Assembly (NCBI RefSeq): GCF_016097555.1
Contig: NC_054712.1
Span: 43,124,567 to 43,188,566 of the forward strand
Reading direction: 5' to 3'
DNA length: 64,000 nt
DNA from: Gigantopelta aegis
Lineage: Eukaryota; Mollusca; Gastropoda; Neomphalida; Peltospiridae
The stretch's first letter is position 1; the number at the start of each line of letters is the position of its first letter. The notes under the pieces were generated by a model. That model was not told where the DNA came from, made no database searches, and saw only the letters and a program-made list of their open reading frames with translations. Position numbers and translations under genes: made by a program. This document shows, one piece after another, positions 23,325 to 36,105 of the stretch.

Positions 23325-24069
23325 TCACTCCTGAAAATTAGGAATTCTGGATCCAATATATATCTGGAATGTTAAAAAATCTGAAAAGCAAAAGCTTCAT
23401 GTGAAAATGGTGTTCCGAAAGCACACTGTACATTTTGAGCGGCATTTGCTTCCTACCACCTGTCCGTTTCAAGCTATGACTTCATGTATATACCACTGGT
23501 TTATATCAACCATATACAGTTATTTAACCTGTTCTCGTATAACAACCACTACATATGTGACCTTGCACAGTGTATTATTATTATTATTAAACAAGCCATT
23601 TATATGGTTATCTCTATTTCTTCCAAATGTGGACTTAATGAGTTTTGTAAAAGTGCACTATTCATTATATTGTTGCAGTTTGACAGCATTTTTAACACTG
23701 GCTGTTAGATATTTCATATCGGTTTTCAGTTTATATGGGCAGCTTGTTATCTTACTATACATGTAGTGATAAAAGCATTTTCAAACCGTGTGATAAATGT
23801 ATCTTGTATCACACATATGTGCGATCTGGACTGGGAACTTGTAAATGTGGAATTCCCTTTTTTATTTTTACTGGTGTTTATAGCGCCTTTTTGTTAATGA
23901 CATGTATTATTTACAAATTACGTCACGTCATATTTGAAACATTACACAAGATTGCAGCAGAGTATGATTTTTAACATTAAGAAAATCCTTGAAAGGAGGA
24001 TTTATTAATACATTTAACTTTTAAGAAAATGTATTTATGACTTTAAATAAAAAAAGTTTTTTGTAAAAA

Positions 24070-24246
24070 ATTAAAAATACAGAACTTCACATATGTTGTT
24101 TTCACTTCCTATTTATTGTACTTGTTTATTTTGCACAAAAACATACCACTCGACTGTTACGCGGTCTCATGATGTATATTCTTGTGCAAAAGAAACTCGG
24201 GCAATAAAAAAGAATCAAAAACAACATATGTGAAGTTCTGTATGTG
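24070..24246. repeat. inverted repeat with 29-bp arms
   Basis: Arms contain ACAGAACTTCACATATG and CATATGTGAAGTTCTGT, separated by about 115 bp. Similar arm sequence occurs near 8430-8450, so this is part of the same element family as 8167-8676. Confidence 0.65.
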
Positions 24247-24613
24247 TTTGATGGAAGTATGTGCAACAGTCGGGGAAACAAACCACTAAGTTTTCTAATA
24301 CAATATGTTACGTTTCTGGTACACAGAATTCCTCAGAGGTTGGGTTGTGTGTGTATAATGACAACACTTATTATTTGTTTTGTTGAATTGTGGTGTACCA
24401 GTGTTATTACTTTTATTACACCTGTGAGGCTAAATGATCGTTTTATCTCTCACAGTCATCAGCATTCTCTCTGGCAGTCTTTATTAAAAGTAGAGTAGTT
24501 GACCTCTTACAAGCAGTCATACAGATTACCTGACTTAAAATGAAAAGTTAATTTGCATAGCACGATATATCTGTATGCTTTATTTTGAGAAAAAATGTGT
24601 TTTCTTCAACACG

Positions 24614-24876
24614 AGCCAATTGGGCTATTTCTCGTTCCAGCCAGTGCACCACGACTGGTATATCAAAGGCCGTGGTATGTGCTGTCCTGTCTATGGGATG
24701 GTGCATATAAAAGATCCCTTGCTGCTAATCGAAAAGAGTAGCCCATGAAGTGGTGACAGTGGGTTTCCTCCCTCAATATCTGTGTGTTCTGTAACCATAT
24801 GTCCAATGCCATATAACCGTAAATAAAATGTGTTGAGTGCGTCGTTAAATAAAACATTTCCTTCCTTCCTTCTTCT
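24614..24876 (+). mobile_element. SINE, tail type 1, 5'-truncated
   Basis: Starts within the body (AATTGGGCTATTTCTCG) and runs through the AGATCCCTTGCTGCTAATCG block to the end GTCGTTAAATAAAACATTTC and CCTTCCTTCC. The tRNA-like head is missing. Confidence 0.85.
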
Positions 24877-24964
24877 ACATGGTGTAGCCTATATTACACG
24901 AAGGACAGTTAAGATTCTGTTTTAAAATTTATCAATATTACAAAAACATTTTTTGTTATCAAAA

Positions 24965-25116
24965 TATTTCTAATGGGGCCCTTCCACTGCACCCCATTGC
25001 TCATGCAGCAGCTTGCAGAGAGAGACTACAAATTCAAAAATATTTCTAATGGGGCCCTTCCACTGCGCCCCAATGCTCATGCAGCAGCTTGCAGAGAGAG
25101 ACTACAAATTCAAAAA
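24965..25116. repeat. 76-bp tandem duplication
   Basis: Two adjacent, nearly identical copies starting TATTTCTAATGGGGCCC at 24965 and 25041. Confidence 0.85.
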
Positions 25117-26131
25117 TTTTATAACCCAAAAGGGGGTTTATGCCAAAAACATTTACATACTGGTAACCTATTTTGGTTTGCATAATAATTTGTTTGTTAC
25201 ATTGAAAAGTGCATACTGTACCAAGCATCGGCTAAACGGCATAGAGTATATTTGACTAGTTCATTTCCAAAATGAGACGTGTACGTCAATTTACAAATTT
25301 TGCAGTTAGCCATAGAGGTAGACTGGTACTAGTACAACTTGGCAACAGATAATAATTTCTGTCAAAACACAATCAATGCCCATTTGGCTAATTTTGCAAT
25401 GGGCAGGGTGAGCCCTGGTACACAATGAGTTGTATGTAGCTTAATACATAACATGTACTTACATTTTACGATTATTCATTTTCAACAAACACTTATCAAT
25501 ATTTACAAGAAAGTATACATTTCAGTTTTGCATCACAAAACCAAAACTAAGAAAAACAAAATGTAACATAAATGTTGTCAATTATTATTTGTATTTGTCA
25601 TTTTTTTTAATACATCCTGGGAATCTTATTTGCCTGTCATTTTTGTATTAAAAATTTAACTTTACACTAAGAATATTTAATACTGATCTCAAAGATGCAT
25701 TTATTTAAAACAAAAAGAACTGTGTACCTGTTATTGATATTCACCAAAACTTGAACCATCTGGTTTTCAGCAGTTGTTAGCCAAGCTTTCTGATGTTTGG
25801 TTTGTTTCTGTTTCCTGATGTTAGAATATGGTTCTTGTTTTATAATTACAGGATATTAAACAAACTTCCATTTTGTATCATGTGTATGTTCCGAGTGACA
25901 TAATTTTCAGTTATTACAATCTTTAGCGAGTGACAATGAAAATTATTTCACATGCGACATAAACATGATATGCAATGGTAGTGAGTTTAGTATCCTATTT
26001 ATTACCCATCATCTATTTTATTTATATCACTGATCTCGTTTGGTTGGTGTTCCAACAAGGTTGTAGTGCACCAAAAAACCCAACAACAACCCGTTTTGGC
26101 CATTACAACTTGGTTAAATTATACATTATTT

Positions 26132-26349
26132 CAGACCTCGCTGTGCAAAAAAAATTAGGGGAGTGATTAATTGCACTCATAAATTTGATTTTTGGAGAAC
26201 CATTTTAAATTTTACCATATTGAGCATTGATAGTTAATCCGTTTGTAGTACAATTTTCTTCAAATTCACATGCTATGGTTAACAAATATTTGTTAAACTA
26301 GTCTGAGGGGAGTAACAGAGTTATAGCTCCCCTTAAATAGTGAGGTCTG
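26132..26349. mobile_element. hAT-like MITE (CAGACC family)
   Basis: Inverted ends CAGACCTCGCTGT and AGTGAGGTCTG. The inner part has GGGGAGTGATTAATTGCAC. A second copy is at 47217-47395 in ZFP64 intron 5. Confidence 0.65.
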
Positions 26350-26449
26350 TTATTAGTCTCCTACTGGTCCAGCCGAAGGGGACCAGGTTTTATCTCCATC
26401 CTTCTGTCTGTTCATACATCTCTGTCCTGCATATAGTTTTCTGTATGTT

Positions 26450-26810
26450 TTTCCTCACAATGCCTCAAGATTGTGAGCTGATACTTTTTTGTACAGCTTT
26501 ATCATGTACTGTTACAGATCAAGTTCGTCTTTCATGGCGATTTACCCATTTGTTTCGCAGAGTTATGACCCTTGAACTTAGGAGATATAAAAAATTGTTG
26601 TGCCCCATGGGGGCCATGTATGGCCTTTTCCACACCTTTTTTTCGGAATGCCTCAAGATATTAAGCTGAAATTTTGTGTACAGCTTTATCATATACTGTA
26701 AAAGATAAAGTTTTAATTTTATGATGATATCCCGATTTTTTGCAGAGTTATGGCCCTTGAACTTAGGAGATATGAAAATGTGTTGTGTCTGGTAGGGGGA
26801 CATGTATTGC
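26450..26810. repeat. about 190-bp tandem duplication
   Basis: Two diverged copies in a row: AATGCCTCAAGAT at 26459 and 26648, CAGAGTTATG then CCCTTGAACTTAGGAGATAT in each. No coding sequence. Confidence 0.7.
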
Positions 26811-27147
26811 GTTAGCAGTACTCTCAGAATGATTGTTTCAATTGTCTTGCTTAACTTAACAATTTTGACAATCTAATAAGTTTCTGGTCATCCTGTTGTT
26901 TGTAAGTAGTTTAAACTACTTTTAATATCAAACACAAAAGATGTGCCCCTTGGAAAATAGGGTTAGTGATTGTACTAATGGCATTTTTTAGTTTTCAAAT
27001 GTATGTTTGCCTTTTTTTCTTCTAATTAATGAAAATCATTGTTAATTAAAATCATGTATTACTCATTATGCATGCATGTTCAGTGCTATTTTTTGTTTTC
27101 AGTATCACTGTATATAATGGAATGTTTACCACATTGTTCTACCAGAT

Positions 27148-27330
27148 ATATCTGTGTGTGTGTGTGTGTATGTCTGTCCATCTGTGTGTGTGTATGTCTG
27201 TCTGTCTGTGTGTGTGTATGTCTCTGTGTATGTCTGTCTGTGTGTGTATGTCTGTCTGTCTGTATGTGTGTGTGTCTGTATGTATGTATGTGTGTGTGTG
27301 TGTGTGTATGTCTGTGTGTGTGTGCGATTG
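27148..27330. repeat. TG-rich compound microsatellite
   Basis: Mixed TGTG, TATG and TCTG steps over about 180 bp. Open frames on both strands here are low-complexity only. Confidence 0.9.
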
Positions 27331-27574
27331 TTCTCGAACTCTAGTCTTCCCCTGTACATTCGGGTCTCTCTCAAGTGGTGTCCTCTTTAACATGGAACTC
27401 TCCACCACATAAATACATTTTATTTATTTTTTTGCTTTTTATTTTAATCTTAACTGTTTAGAGGGTTTTTTTTTAAATTATTATTTAATTCATATTTCCA
27501 TGACATAATGAAATTAAAACAAAGGAGTACCGTGTTGATTATTGGTGAATTTGAATACTAGTATGTAAGACTAA

Positions 27575-27735
27575 GGGGCAGTTCAAATATTTTCAGAAGC
27601 ATACAAACCATACCCAGGGGGTAAGAGTTAGGGTGGGGTGGGGAGGGGTAGCCCCCCCCCCCCCAAAAAAAAAAAAAAGAGAGAGAAAAAAGAGTATGGT
27701 TTGTAAACTTGTGAAAATGTGCAATGCCCCTAGCA
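27575..27735. mobile_element. inverted-repeat MITE
   Basis: Arms of about 40 bp: AGGGGCAGTTCAAATATTTT through ACAAACCATAC, and GTATGGTTTGTAAAC through AATGCCCCT. The loop contains poly-C/poly-A runs. Confidence 0.65.
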
Positions 27736-29003
27736 GTAGTAAAGTATTCACTAATTAAATATACTAATGCATTTTTACCAAAACATTTTCATTTGCTAGT
27801 AAAAATATTTTATGTTAGATGACATTCATAACTCTCTATAATATTCAAAACGATTCACATAAATATGTACACATTTTAGTGTAGTGGCCATTTTAAATGT
27901 TATGACCATTTAACAGTCAACAAACTGACATATACAATGTACAATGTACTTTGTTTATTGTTGTTTACTTATTTATATGATAGAAACATTTATTACCGGT
28001 AATTAAACGTTTCTGTGGTCATCTTTATCTTTGGACTACATCTCTTACCCTCCCCCCCCCCCCCCCCCCCCCCCCCACCACCATCAATGATGTAAAGCCA
28101 CAATCACCAAACTGCTAACTAATCACCAACAATTAATCATTAGCTGTACCATGACCTGCAGAAGCTCAGATACATGTAGCTGAGGTGCTTGTCCAGGACA
28201 GCATGCTTGAACTCTGAACCTTAGGTGGATGTAAAAACTAAAATCAGTGTGGTGGTATCAAAGTGTTTTTACTACAGATACCTGACACTTTTCTTATTGG
28301 TCACTATAACAGTTCATTATCTCACACTCTCAATAAGGGTGGGGTATTTTGTAACCCCCCCCCCCCCCCCCCCCCCAATCTTCACCCTGTTGGATTATAT
28401 TTTTTACAGAAGACTGGCACTTTTCTTATTGATCTGTGTAACAGTTCATTGTCTTACATTCTCTCTCAGTAAGGGTGGGGTTTTTTGTGCCACACACACA
28501 CACACACCCAGTCCCTGCCCCTGTCGGATTATATTTTACTACAGGAACCTGACACTTTTCTTAGTGATCACTATAACAGTTGATTGTCTTACACTCTTGG
28601 CATATCCCATGCCGTGTTGGTTGATACGAGTATTATATCCCAGTGCTGCATGGTGTTAATGTGTTCAGTTTGTTGCGTCCATTTTGATTGATTTATCTCT
28701 GTTCTAGTTAGCGTAGATTTGAATTTTACTGAAAACACAATGGCAAGCAGTGTGTTCACTCAGAAGAATGTATAATTAATTTGCTATTCTTGAAATATTA
28801 ACATGGACTTAAATGTATTGCTTACATTACAAGCAAATAGAAAAACGATGTATACAGGTCAGGATATGCAATATGTTTAATTTATTTTTACATTTACCAA
28901 TCATCATGAAATGAGTAAATGCATTTGAAAATAATTATGAGAACACCCCAGCATATGTATAGTGAAGCTTCCATAAAGATTCCTTGTATGACAGCCAGTT
29001 TTA

Positions 29004-29460
29004 CAAAGGAAAGGAAGATTTGTTTAATGAAACCTCGGCACATTTAAACTTTGGCTATTTGGCATCTAACATGGTGGGGTAGGACGTAGCCCAGTGGTAA
29101 AACGCCTGCTCGATGTGCGGTCGGTCTAGCATCGATCCCCATCGGTGGGCCCATTGGGCTATTTCTCGTTCCAGCCAGTGCACCACGACTAGTATATCAA
29201 AGGCCTTGGTATGTACTACCCTGTCTGTGGGATGGTGCATGTAAAAGAGCCCTTGCTGCTAATCGAAAAGAGTAGCCCATGAAGTGGTGACAGTGGATTT
29301 CCTCTCTCAATATCTGTGTGGTCCTTAACCATAAATAAAATGTGTTGCGTCCTTTCTTCTAACATGGTTATTTTAACATTTGGTTGATAGAGAGAGGGAG
29401 AGGAAGCCAGCTGCTGCTACATTGGCGACTCCTAATGTTAAAGCAGCAAATGGTCTTTTA
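29004..29460 (-). mobile_element. SINE remnant split by a younger SINE
   Basis: Minus-strand type-2 tail (GATTTGTTTAATGAAACC onward) to 29074, resuming after 29367. The younger plus-strand copy sits at 29075-29357. Confidence 0.5.
29075..29357 (+). mobile_element. SINE, head A, tail type 1 (shortened)
   Basis: Head with GTAGCCCAGTGGTAAAACG and a diverged B box, full body, short tail. Flanked by TCTAACATGG at 29065-29074 and 29358-29367. Confidence 0.8.
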
Positions 29461-29502
29461 TATGCACTTTACCATAGACAAGACCTTACATACCATGACT
29501 AT

Positions 29503-29692
29503 GTTAAAGATTCCTTGCTTGTAATGGAAAAGTGTAGCGGGTTTCCTCTAAAGACTACGAGTCAGAATTACCAAATGTTTGATATGCAATAGCTGATGAT
29601 TAATTAATCATTATGCTTTACTGGTGTCATTAAACAAAAACATGTTTGGGATCGATCGCTGTTGGTGGGCCTATCGGGCTATTTCTCGTATG
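29503..29692 (+). mobile_element. SINE fragments, tail type 2 plus head piece
   Basis: Body end and type-2 tail (ACCAAATGTTTGATATGC to GGTGTCATTAAACAAAAAC), followed by a piece of head and body (GGATCGATCGCTGTTGGTGG, GGGCTATTTCTCG). Confidence 0.6.
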
Positions 29693-30065
29693 AACTTGCC
29701 AGAGTGTAATACAATATATATTGCATGAAACTTTAAAACATGAATATACATGTACTTATTATATGTTATATATCAATTATAATACATAACCAGTAATGTC
29801 ATAACAATTAAAAGTTGTATGTCTTCTAGGCTAATCAGAATTTATCTGGATACAATCTGTTTATTACTGAAACTTTAATGCAATAAGAATGGTTAATATA
29901 TTTTTCTAAGTGAACACATTGATACTGTTGGTGAATATTTATTATTAACCATGACCAGTTTCATTTTTAAGTCGGTAGACAATAAAAATGACATGGCATA
30001 CATGACTTTGTTCTGTTTTTTCAATATTAGTTGCAGATGTGTCTGGGTGAGCTGAAATGAAAAGA

Positions 30066-30394
30066 AGAAAGGAAATGTTTTATTTAGCGATGCACTCAAC
30101 ACATTGTATTTACGGTTATATGGCGTCAGACATATGGTTAAGGACCACACAGATATAGAGAGAGGAAACCCGCTGTCGCCACTTCATGCACTACTCTTTT
30201 TCGGTTAGCACTAAGGGATCTTTTATATGCACCATCCCATAGACAGGATAGTACATACCACGACCTTTGTTACACCAGTTGTGGAGCATTGGCTGGAACG
30301 AGAAACAGCCCAATGGGTCCACCGACGGGGATTGATCCTAGACTGACCGTGCATCAAGCGAACACTTTACCACTGGGCTACGTCCCGCCCCGAG
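30066..30394 (-). mobile_element. SINE, head A, tail type 1
   Basis: Complete minus-strand copy, from the inverted tail (GGAAATGTTTTATTTAGCGA) to the head (CACTGGGCTACGTCCCGCCC). Confidence 0.85.
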
Positions 30395-30424
30395 CTGAAA
30401 TGTGTCGAGTGGTAACAACGTCAA

Positions 30425-30622
30425 AGTTTGTTTTGTTTAACGACACCACTAGAGCACATTAATCATCCGTTATTGGATGTCAGACATTTGGTAACTGACA
30501 TTGTCCTGTTACATTTTCCCATTAGTAGCAAGGAAGGGATCTTTTATGTGCACCATCCCACAGACAGGATAGCACATACCACACCCTTCGATATATGTTG
30601 TGGTGCACTTGCTGGAACAACG
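30425..30622 (-). mobile_element. SINE, tail type 2, head missing
   Basis: Minus-strand tail (TTTGTTTAACGACACCACTA) and body up to TGCACTTGCTGGAACAA; the head is absent. Confidence 0.7.
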
Positions 30623-30949
30623 CCCATAGAAATACACATGGTAAATTATAAAGTAGAAGAAAATGTTTTAGCTTTAATATTGCTTGTAACACACACACAC
30701 ACACACACACCCACACACCCGCACCCCTGCCTAAGCCACTGTCATGATATTGACCAAATGATACTATCCAGTTGTCCTTGTGGAATGTTGCACCATTATT
30801 CAACCAGAACCATTTCCAGATTGTCTAGCGATTGTGGATGGACATGACGACCATAAACACTTTCCAAACATGTCACAGTCAGGTTATATGGGATTACAAT
30901 CATAGGGAATATGCAGGCCAGGGTATTTGAGTGACATTGTTTGCCTGGA

Positions 30950-31260
30950 AAAGAAATGATTTATTTAACGATGCACTCAACACATTTTATTTACAGTTAT
31001 ATGGCGTCGGACATATGGTTAAGAACCACACAGATATTGAGGGAGGAAACCCGCTGTCGCCACTTCATGGCAATTAGCAGCAAGGGATCTTTTATATGCA
31101 CCATTCCACAGACAGCATAGCACATACCACAGCCTTTGATGTACCAGTCGTGGTGCACTGGCCGGAGCGATAAATAGCCCAATGGGCCCACTGACGGGGA
31201 ATGATCCCAAACCGACCGCGCATCAAGCGATCGTTTTACCACTGGGCTACGTCCCACCCC
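30950..31260 (-). mobile_element. SINE, head A, tail type 1
   Basis: Complete minus-strand copy bounded by a perfect 13-bp target duplication TTGTTTGCCTGGA (30937-30949 and 31261-31273). Confidence 0.9.
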
Positions 31261-31409
31261 TTGTTTGCCTGGAGTGCAGCAGTCACTACTTGTGAGCGGT
31301 GGATTCGGACATTATCGTCCATGAAAATAAAATCTGTTCCTTACTGTTGAGTATACCATAATGCTTTCAATGCAAATTATAAGCCACTGCTAGGCAGTAA
31401 AGTTAAAAG

Positions 31410-31722
31410 TTCGTTTTTGTTTAACGTCACCGCTAGAGCACTGATTTATTAATCATCAGCTTTTACATGTCAAACATTTGGTGATTTTGATATACATGTA
31501 TACTCTGATATATACCTGCTACATTTTTCCATTAGTAGCAAGAGATCTTTCATATGCACCATCCCACAGACAGGATAGCACATACCACGGCCTTTGATAT
31601 ACCAGTCGTGGTGCACTGGCTAGAACGAGAAATAGCCAAATGGGCTCACCAACGCAGATCGATCCTAGATCGAGCGCACATGTCAAGACATGCGCTTTAC
31701 CACTGGGCTACGACCCGCCATG
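31410..31722 (-). mobile_element. SINE, head A, tail type 2
   Basis: Minus-strand copy: tail TTTGTTTAACGTCACCGCTA, body, and head ending CACTGGGCTACGACCCGCC. Combines head A with the type-2 tail. Confidence 0.8.
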
Positions 31723-32915
31723 CAATAATTTTTTTTTTTAAAAAGGATGTCAGCAGGCCCCTAGCCAATGGGGGGTTGGTCGACCCCCCCCCCCCCCCCC
31801 CTTACTGGTGACTTTTTACAAATATACTTGTCAATTCTTCGCGCCCTCGTGTGAGGCAGCTTCGTGCCTCGCCATAAGCCTAAACGACCCCCCCCCCCCC
31901 CAAAAAAAAAACGGGCCTGATGTCTATGGAAAGTTTTAATCATTATTCTAATGCAACATGACGCACCCAATAAGTGATCTAAATCTACATGACATAACTT
32001 AATGTGATCAAAACTCTCTTCATTCATGGATAAGAGTCCAGTAATGGAATAGCCAGCTGTTGTACTCACTGCTTTCTCACGTAGGCCCTACTACGTGTCT
32101 ATGAATGGCAACTAGAAAAAACACGTGTTTATGAATGGCATAGTAGAAAATGTTATCGTGGTTAAAACTTATCTATGAATAAGTAGAAGCAATGGTATAG
32201 CCTAGGTGTTGACCTTTATAAATACCCAACTAGTTAGAATATTGGATTATTATAATATTTTCTGAAATAGTGATTATTTAAAAACTTTAGGCTACGTAAA
32301 GAATCATGCTGTTGTATTATCATAACACAGAACCTGCGCGTGTACAGGGAAAGGGTTTGGGGAGTCTAAACCCCGCCCCCTCCACCGATGGAGCAAATTT
32401 CACGGGGGGGGGGGGTCAATATATTTTCCGGGGATGCATATCGACCCCCCTATATAGAGAGAAACACAGAGACGGTTTAAGGATCCGCCTGGCCTGTAGC
32501 TCAAGTAACAGCGGAGTCCCCTTCCCAGAACATATTTTGCAACCTACTCGGGGAGAGGGGGAAAATGACCTGGGGGAAATAGGCCAAGTGTACACATCAC
32601 CACGGGGAAGCGCGGGAACCGTAGCACGTGCTACATGTGCTGCTAGGATAAACCGGTTGTGGAGAAACAACAACAAAAAAACTCACCCAATATAGCTCTA
32701 GATCGAATATGTCCCCCATAACACATAACTTCTAAACAATCTTTATTATTATTATTTTTAATCGGGCGGGGTGGGGTTATGGTGGCACGGTGCCGACACT
32801 CCCTCGATCTTCAGGGTATTTTTTTTTTAAACGTTTATTTTCCGTGGCAACATAACTCCATCCCCCTAGAAACTTCGTTCGCCAATTTAGATTCCCCTGC
32901 ATACATTCCTGCAAC
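31723..32915. other. intergenic, homopolymer-rich
   Basis: No gene recognised. Long C and G runs near 31786-31801, 31890-31900 and 32404-32414. Open frames here are driven by these runs. Confidence 0.5.
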
Positions 32916-33288
32916 GGAAAGAAATGTTTTATTTAACGACGCACTCAACACATTTTATTTACGGTTATATAGCGTCAGACATATGGTTAAGGACCACACA
33001 GACAGAGCCCCCGCCACTACATGGGCTACCCTTTCCGATTAGCAGCAAGGGATCTTTTATTTGCGCTTCCCATAGGCAGGATAGCACAAACCATGGCCTT
33101 TGTTGAACCAGTTATGGATCACTGGTCGGTGCAAGTGGTTTACACCTACCCATTGAGCCTTGTGGAGAACTCACTCAGGGTTTGGAGTCGGTATCTGGAT
33201 TAAAAATCCCATGCCTCGACTGGGATCCGAACCCAGTACCTACCAGCCTGTAGACCGATGGCCTACCACGACGCCACCGAGGCCGGTC
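32916..33288 (-). mobile_element. SINE, head B, tail type 1
   Basis: The tail and body are the same as in the head-A SINEs, but the head is different. On the minus strand it reads CCTCGGTGGCGTCGTGGTAG with a B box GGTTCGGATCCC. Flanked by ACATTCCTGCAAC at 32903-32915 and 33289-33301. Confidence 0.9.
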
Positions 33289-33665
33289 ACATTCCTGCAA
33301 CAAGCCTACTATATTTCATCCCACTGTTTTGTCTCTGCTATGATAATGCATGTCTAATTTTAGTTCTTTTAAAGAATCTGCAGTAGGCCTAAATTATATG
33401 CCTCTTCTTTTTCTTTCCTTTTGTAACCCAGGCGAGAGTTAGTTACTTAGTGGTTAGTGCGAGTGCGAATAATTTTTACATGCTCATATACCACTAGAGT
33501 TTCGAGCATGTCCGTCCTGGGGCCTGTCTCTGGATAGCCAGGGGCTTGTCCCGGGACAGAAAAAAAATTAAGCGAAATATTTTGATATTTACATCCAAAA
33601 ATTAAATAGTGGGCCTTTAAAATTTTGATGCGCATCTCTATCTAATGAGTAAAGAAAATTCTACT

Positions 33666-34851
33666 TGTCACGGGGATCCTGTAATACCCGTAACTGAATA
33701 AAACACGATTATCCAACTGTCTCTTCTAACTGTAGGCCTATATCTATTAGATCTCTCTGTATCGGGCAGTCCAATACCCGAGTGGTTCGGCTCTAGGTAT
33801 ATCAGAGATAAGATCTTATATAAAAAGTATATGTAATATAGCACGTTTAGTTCACTAGAAAACAACAAAACACAATACACTTTGGAATCTGTATTAACCT
33901 TACGCTGACAAATATATTTGCCGCAGTTAATTACTTACAACAACAACAATAATAATAACAACCCGGAACTAATCACTTAATTAGTTAATCACTAGGTGTC
34001 TAGTTTACACAATATTCTAATCACTTCACCGTGATACAACACGCACACGTGTGATCATTGAGAAACGCTGCCAGGGGAACTTAATTAATAAAGGAATTAC
34101 AACTCTATTCTTAACTGGTTAATTTTTAATTAACCCTTAACTACTCATTCAGTAACCTTGTAATACAGAATTAATACTGGTACCTATCACAATAAAGACA
34201 ATAACCTACAGTTTACCTAGGTCCTCTTAGGATGACTGGTTAAGCTTGAATAATTTTAGAACAGTGAAGCCTACAATTTACTTCGTCAGATTACCGGAGA
34301 CACTGTCTAAATAATATTGGTATAATAAAATATTAAAATATTTAAGGTCACATCAATCACATCAAGGTTATTACAACAGAGCAGAAAAATATATTTACCA
34401 CGTCCGGACTGAACTTATATATTTCGTTCAGTGGACGACGTCCGTTCCCCTGCAGCCTTCCTATGTTTCCCCCCGATATATCTAAATCCTATCTATTTAT
34501 TACAAAATCCCGAATATCGCCTGGGGGCACATCGCGGTACTTCTCCCATCATGTGAATTTTCCACAGCGACCAAGACGACATTTTTTCTTAGATGGTCAG
34601 ACTAGCTGTCGCCATTCCGCTAAAACAGAACTCGCGGAGGTATTACGTAACTACTGGCCACATGGCCTCCACAGCTGGTCTGGGTGTGTATTAGGGGGTA
34701 CGGTCGCGCGGAGGTATTACGTAACAAAGTGCATATTGGAAACAGCTCGACCACCATCGCGTGGGGGTATTACGTAACCACGCCGCACACGGCCCTCTGA
34801 AACAATTAACATCGCCACAGGCGAAAAAAAATAAGAGCATGTTCCGTCACA
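33666..34851 (-). mobile_element. solo LTR (LTR retrotransposon, Gypsy-like by inference)
   Basis: A 1186-bp unit with TGT...ACA ends and a short inverted terminal motif. Flanked by the 5-bp duplication CTACT (33661-33665 and 34852-34856). No internal retroelement region on either side, so it is a solo LTR left by recombination. It belongs to the same family as 53844-54888. Three TTACGTAA motifs (34643, 34717, 34770) lie in the part that would be U3. Old fossil; the lengths of the two copies differ by about 140 bp. Confidence 0.8.
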
Positions 34852-34856
34852 CTACT

Positions 34857-35481
34857 CATTAAATTTGGTCGCTAGATTAGATCGGGTGGTCAAAAAGAAA
34901 TTAGATAAGATGGGGGGGGGGGGGGGGGAAGGGGGTTAGAGTTGAAAATGGGCAGAATTTTGAAAATAGCAATTAGTAAAAAAGTTAATAGAATTAAAAA
35001 AAAACAAAAAAACAAGCCAAAAATAGTTGGCCCCCCCCCCGTGAATCTCTTTTTTCCCCCTTTTTACTCCAGAAAATAGCATACACACCTCAGGGTTTAA
35101 TTTGTTTAGAAAAAGTAGTGCCCCCACCCCCACGGATTTTGATCAGGGTACGGGCCATGAAGTCCACACATTAATACACTTTATTTATTTATTTATAATT
35201 TAAATCCATTTGTATCTTTTCCCACAATATATTAAAATAAATAACCATTTCATAAAAGAATTCGAAGTCGAAAATTCGCGCCCATAATTTTATCGTCAAC
35301 CTCTACTCGTGGCCCGGAATATGAACTTCGCCTGTTTTCGGATAAATACGGCAATTGCCGAATAAATCCGAACATGATCCTCCATGTTCCTCCGTTTTGT
35401 GTATTGTGAAAATTCTGTTTCAGTTTTGTCTTTTTACAGCAGGTTTATGAAAACAAACAACACAGTTTCAACGCTCATACA
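34857..35481. other. flank upstream of ZFP64
   Basis: Starts with a poly-G run (about 34912-34928) and a poly-C run (35031-35040). The part from about 35250 is free of recognised repeats and could be the ZFP64 promoter and 5' UTR. No strong core motif was identified. Confidence 0.4.
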
Positions 35482-35494
35482 ATGGATAAATCTA
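35482..35494 (+). CDS. ZFP64: candidate first coding exon of ZFP64
   Basis: ATG in an excellent context (A at -3, G at +4) gives M-D-K-S, then a GTAAGG donor at 35495. It is in phase 1 and joins the acceptor at 37540 in frame, with no stop. In the human protein too the N-terminal CGICK finger is preceded by residues from an upstream exon. The alternative is translation from the ATG at 37552. Inference only. Confidence 0.4.
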
Positions 35495-36105
35495 GTAAGG
35501 AGTCGACTTTAGTATATACCTTCAGTTTATTGCATTTTGCTTTAGTTTATTTTAAAAATACAAAATGCTGCTCGTTAGGGGCATAATGCGCCAAATCGGG
35601 CCCTAGCGGCTATGGCCAGTTGCACAAAAGAGCATGCGAGGTTAACGATGCTTATCATGCGTAATGGGGGCCTATAATATATTGCACTTTTCTTGCTTGA
35701 AAAATGCAGACGACAGAATATAATACGGCTACTAGTACACCAAGGACCGTTATCTTGCTAATAATTATAGGTTTAGGATTTTCAACGATTAGCAATTAAA
35801 TCGATATAAACATGGATAAAACGGCACATACACACAAGAAAATAGGCTACAGCACGTTTTTCACACCTTCAAATGACAAATTGTCAAAAATGTTTTGCAT
35901 CCAGTTTCAAATGTGAAATGTTTATATATGCATTAAAGTTATCTTAGGCTCTTTTTATTATTTTATTTTATCAATATGATATAGGCTTATTTGTGAAGAA
36001 GAAGAAAAACTCCCAACTAAGCTTAGGTATCCATAACAAATTTTGTTTCCAGATGGGATATTTGGAGCCATGCCCACCCCCCCCACCCCACCCCCAACCC
36101 TTTAA

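Larger units (their letters stand above)
22201..28999. other. intergenic repeat region
   Basis: No gene recognised on either strand. Contents: MITEs at 23167-23324, 26132-26349 and 27575-27735; an inverted repeat at 24070-24246; a SINE at 24614-24876; tandem duplications at 24965-25116 and 26450-26810; a TG-rich microsatellite at 27148-27330; and poly-C runs at about 28050-28077 and 28357-28376. Confidence 0.5.

Noticed and set aside
22592-24498. Several hydrophobic open frames of 70-120 residues
   Set aside because: AT-rich chance frames overlapping MITE and inverted-repeat sequence, with no motif, splice or start support.
27039-27412. Cys/Val- and Thr/His-rich open frames
   Set aside because: Low-complexity translation of the TG-rich microsatellite on both strands.
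34463-34777. 104-residue open frame
   Set aside because: Lies inside the solo LTR; chance frame with no recognised domain.
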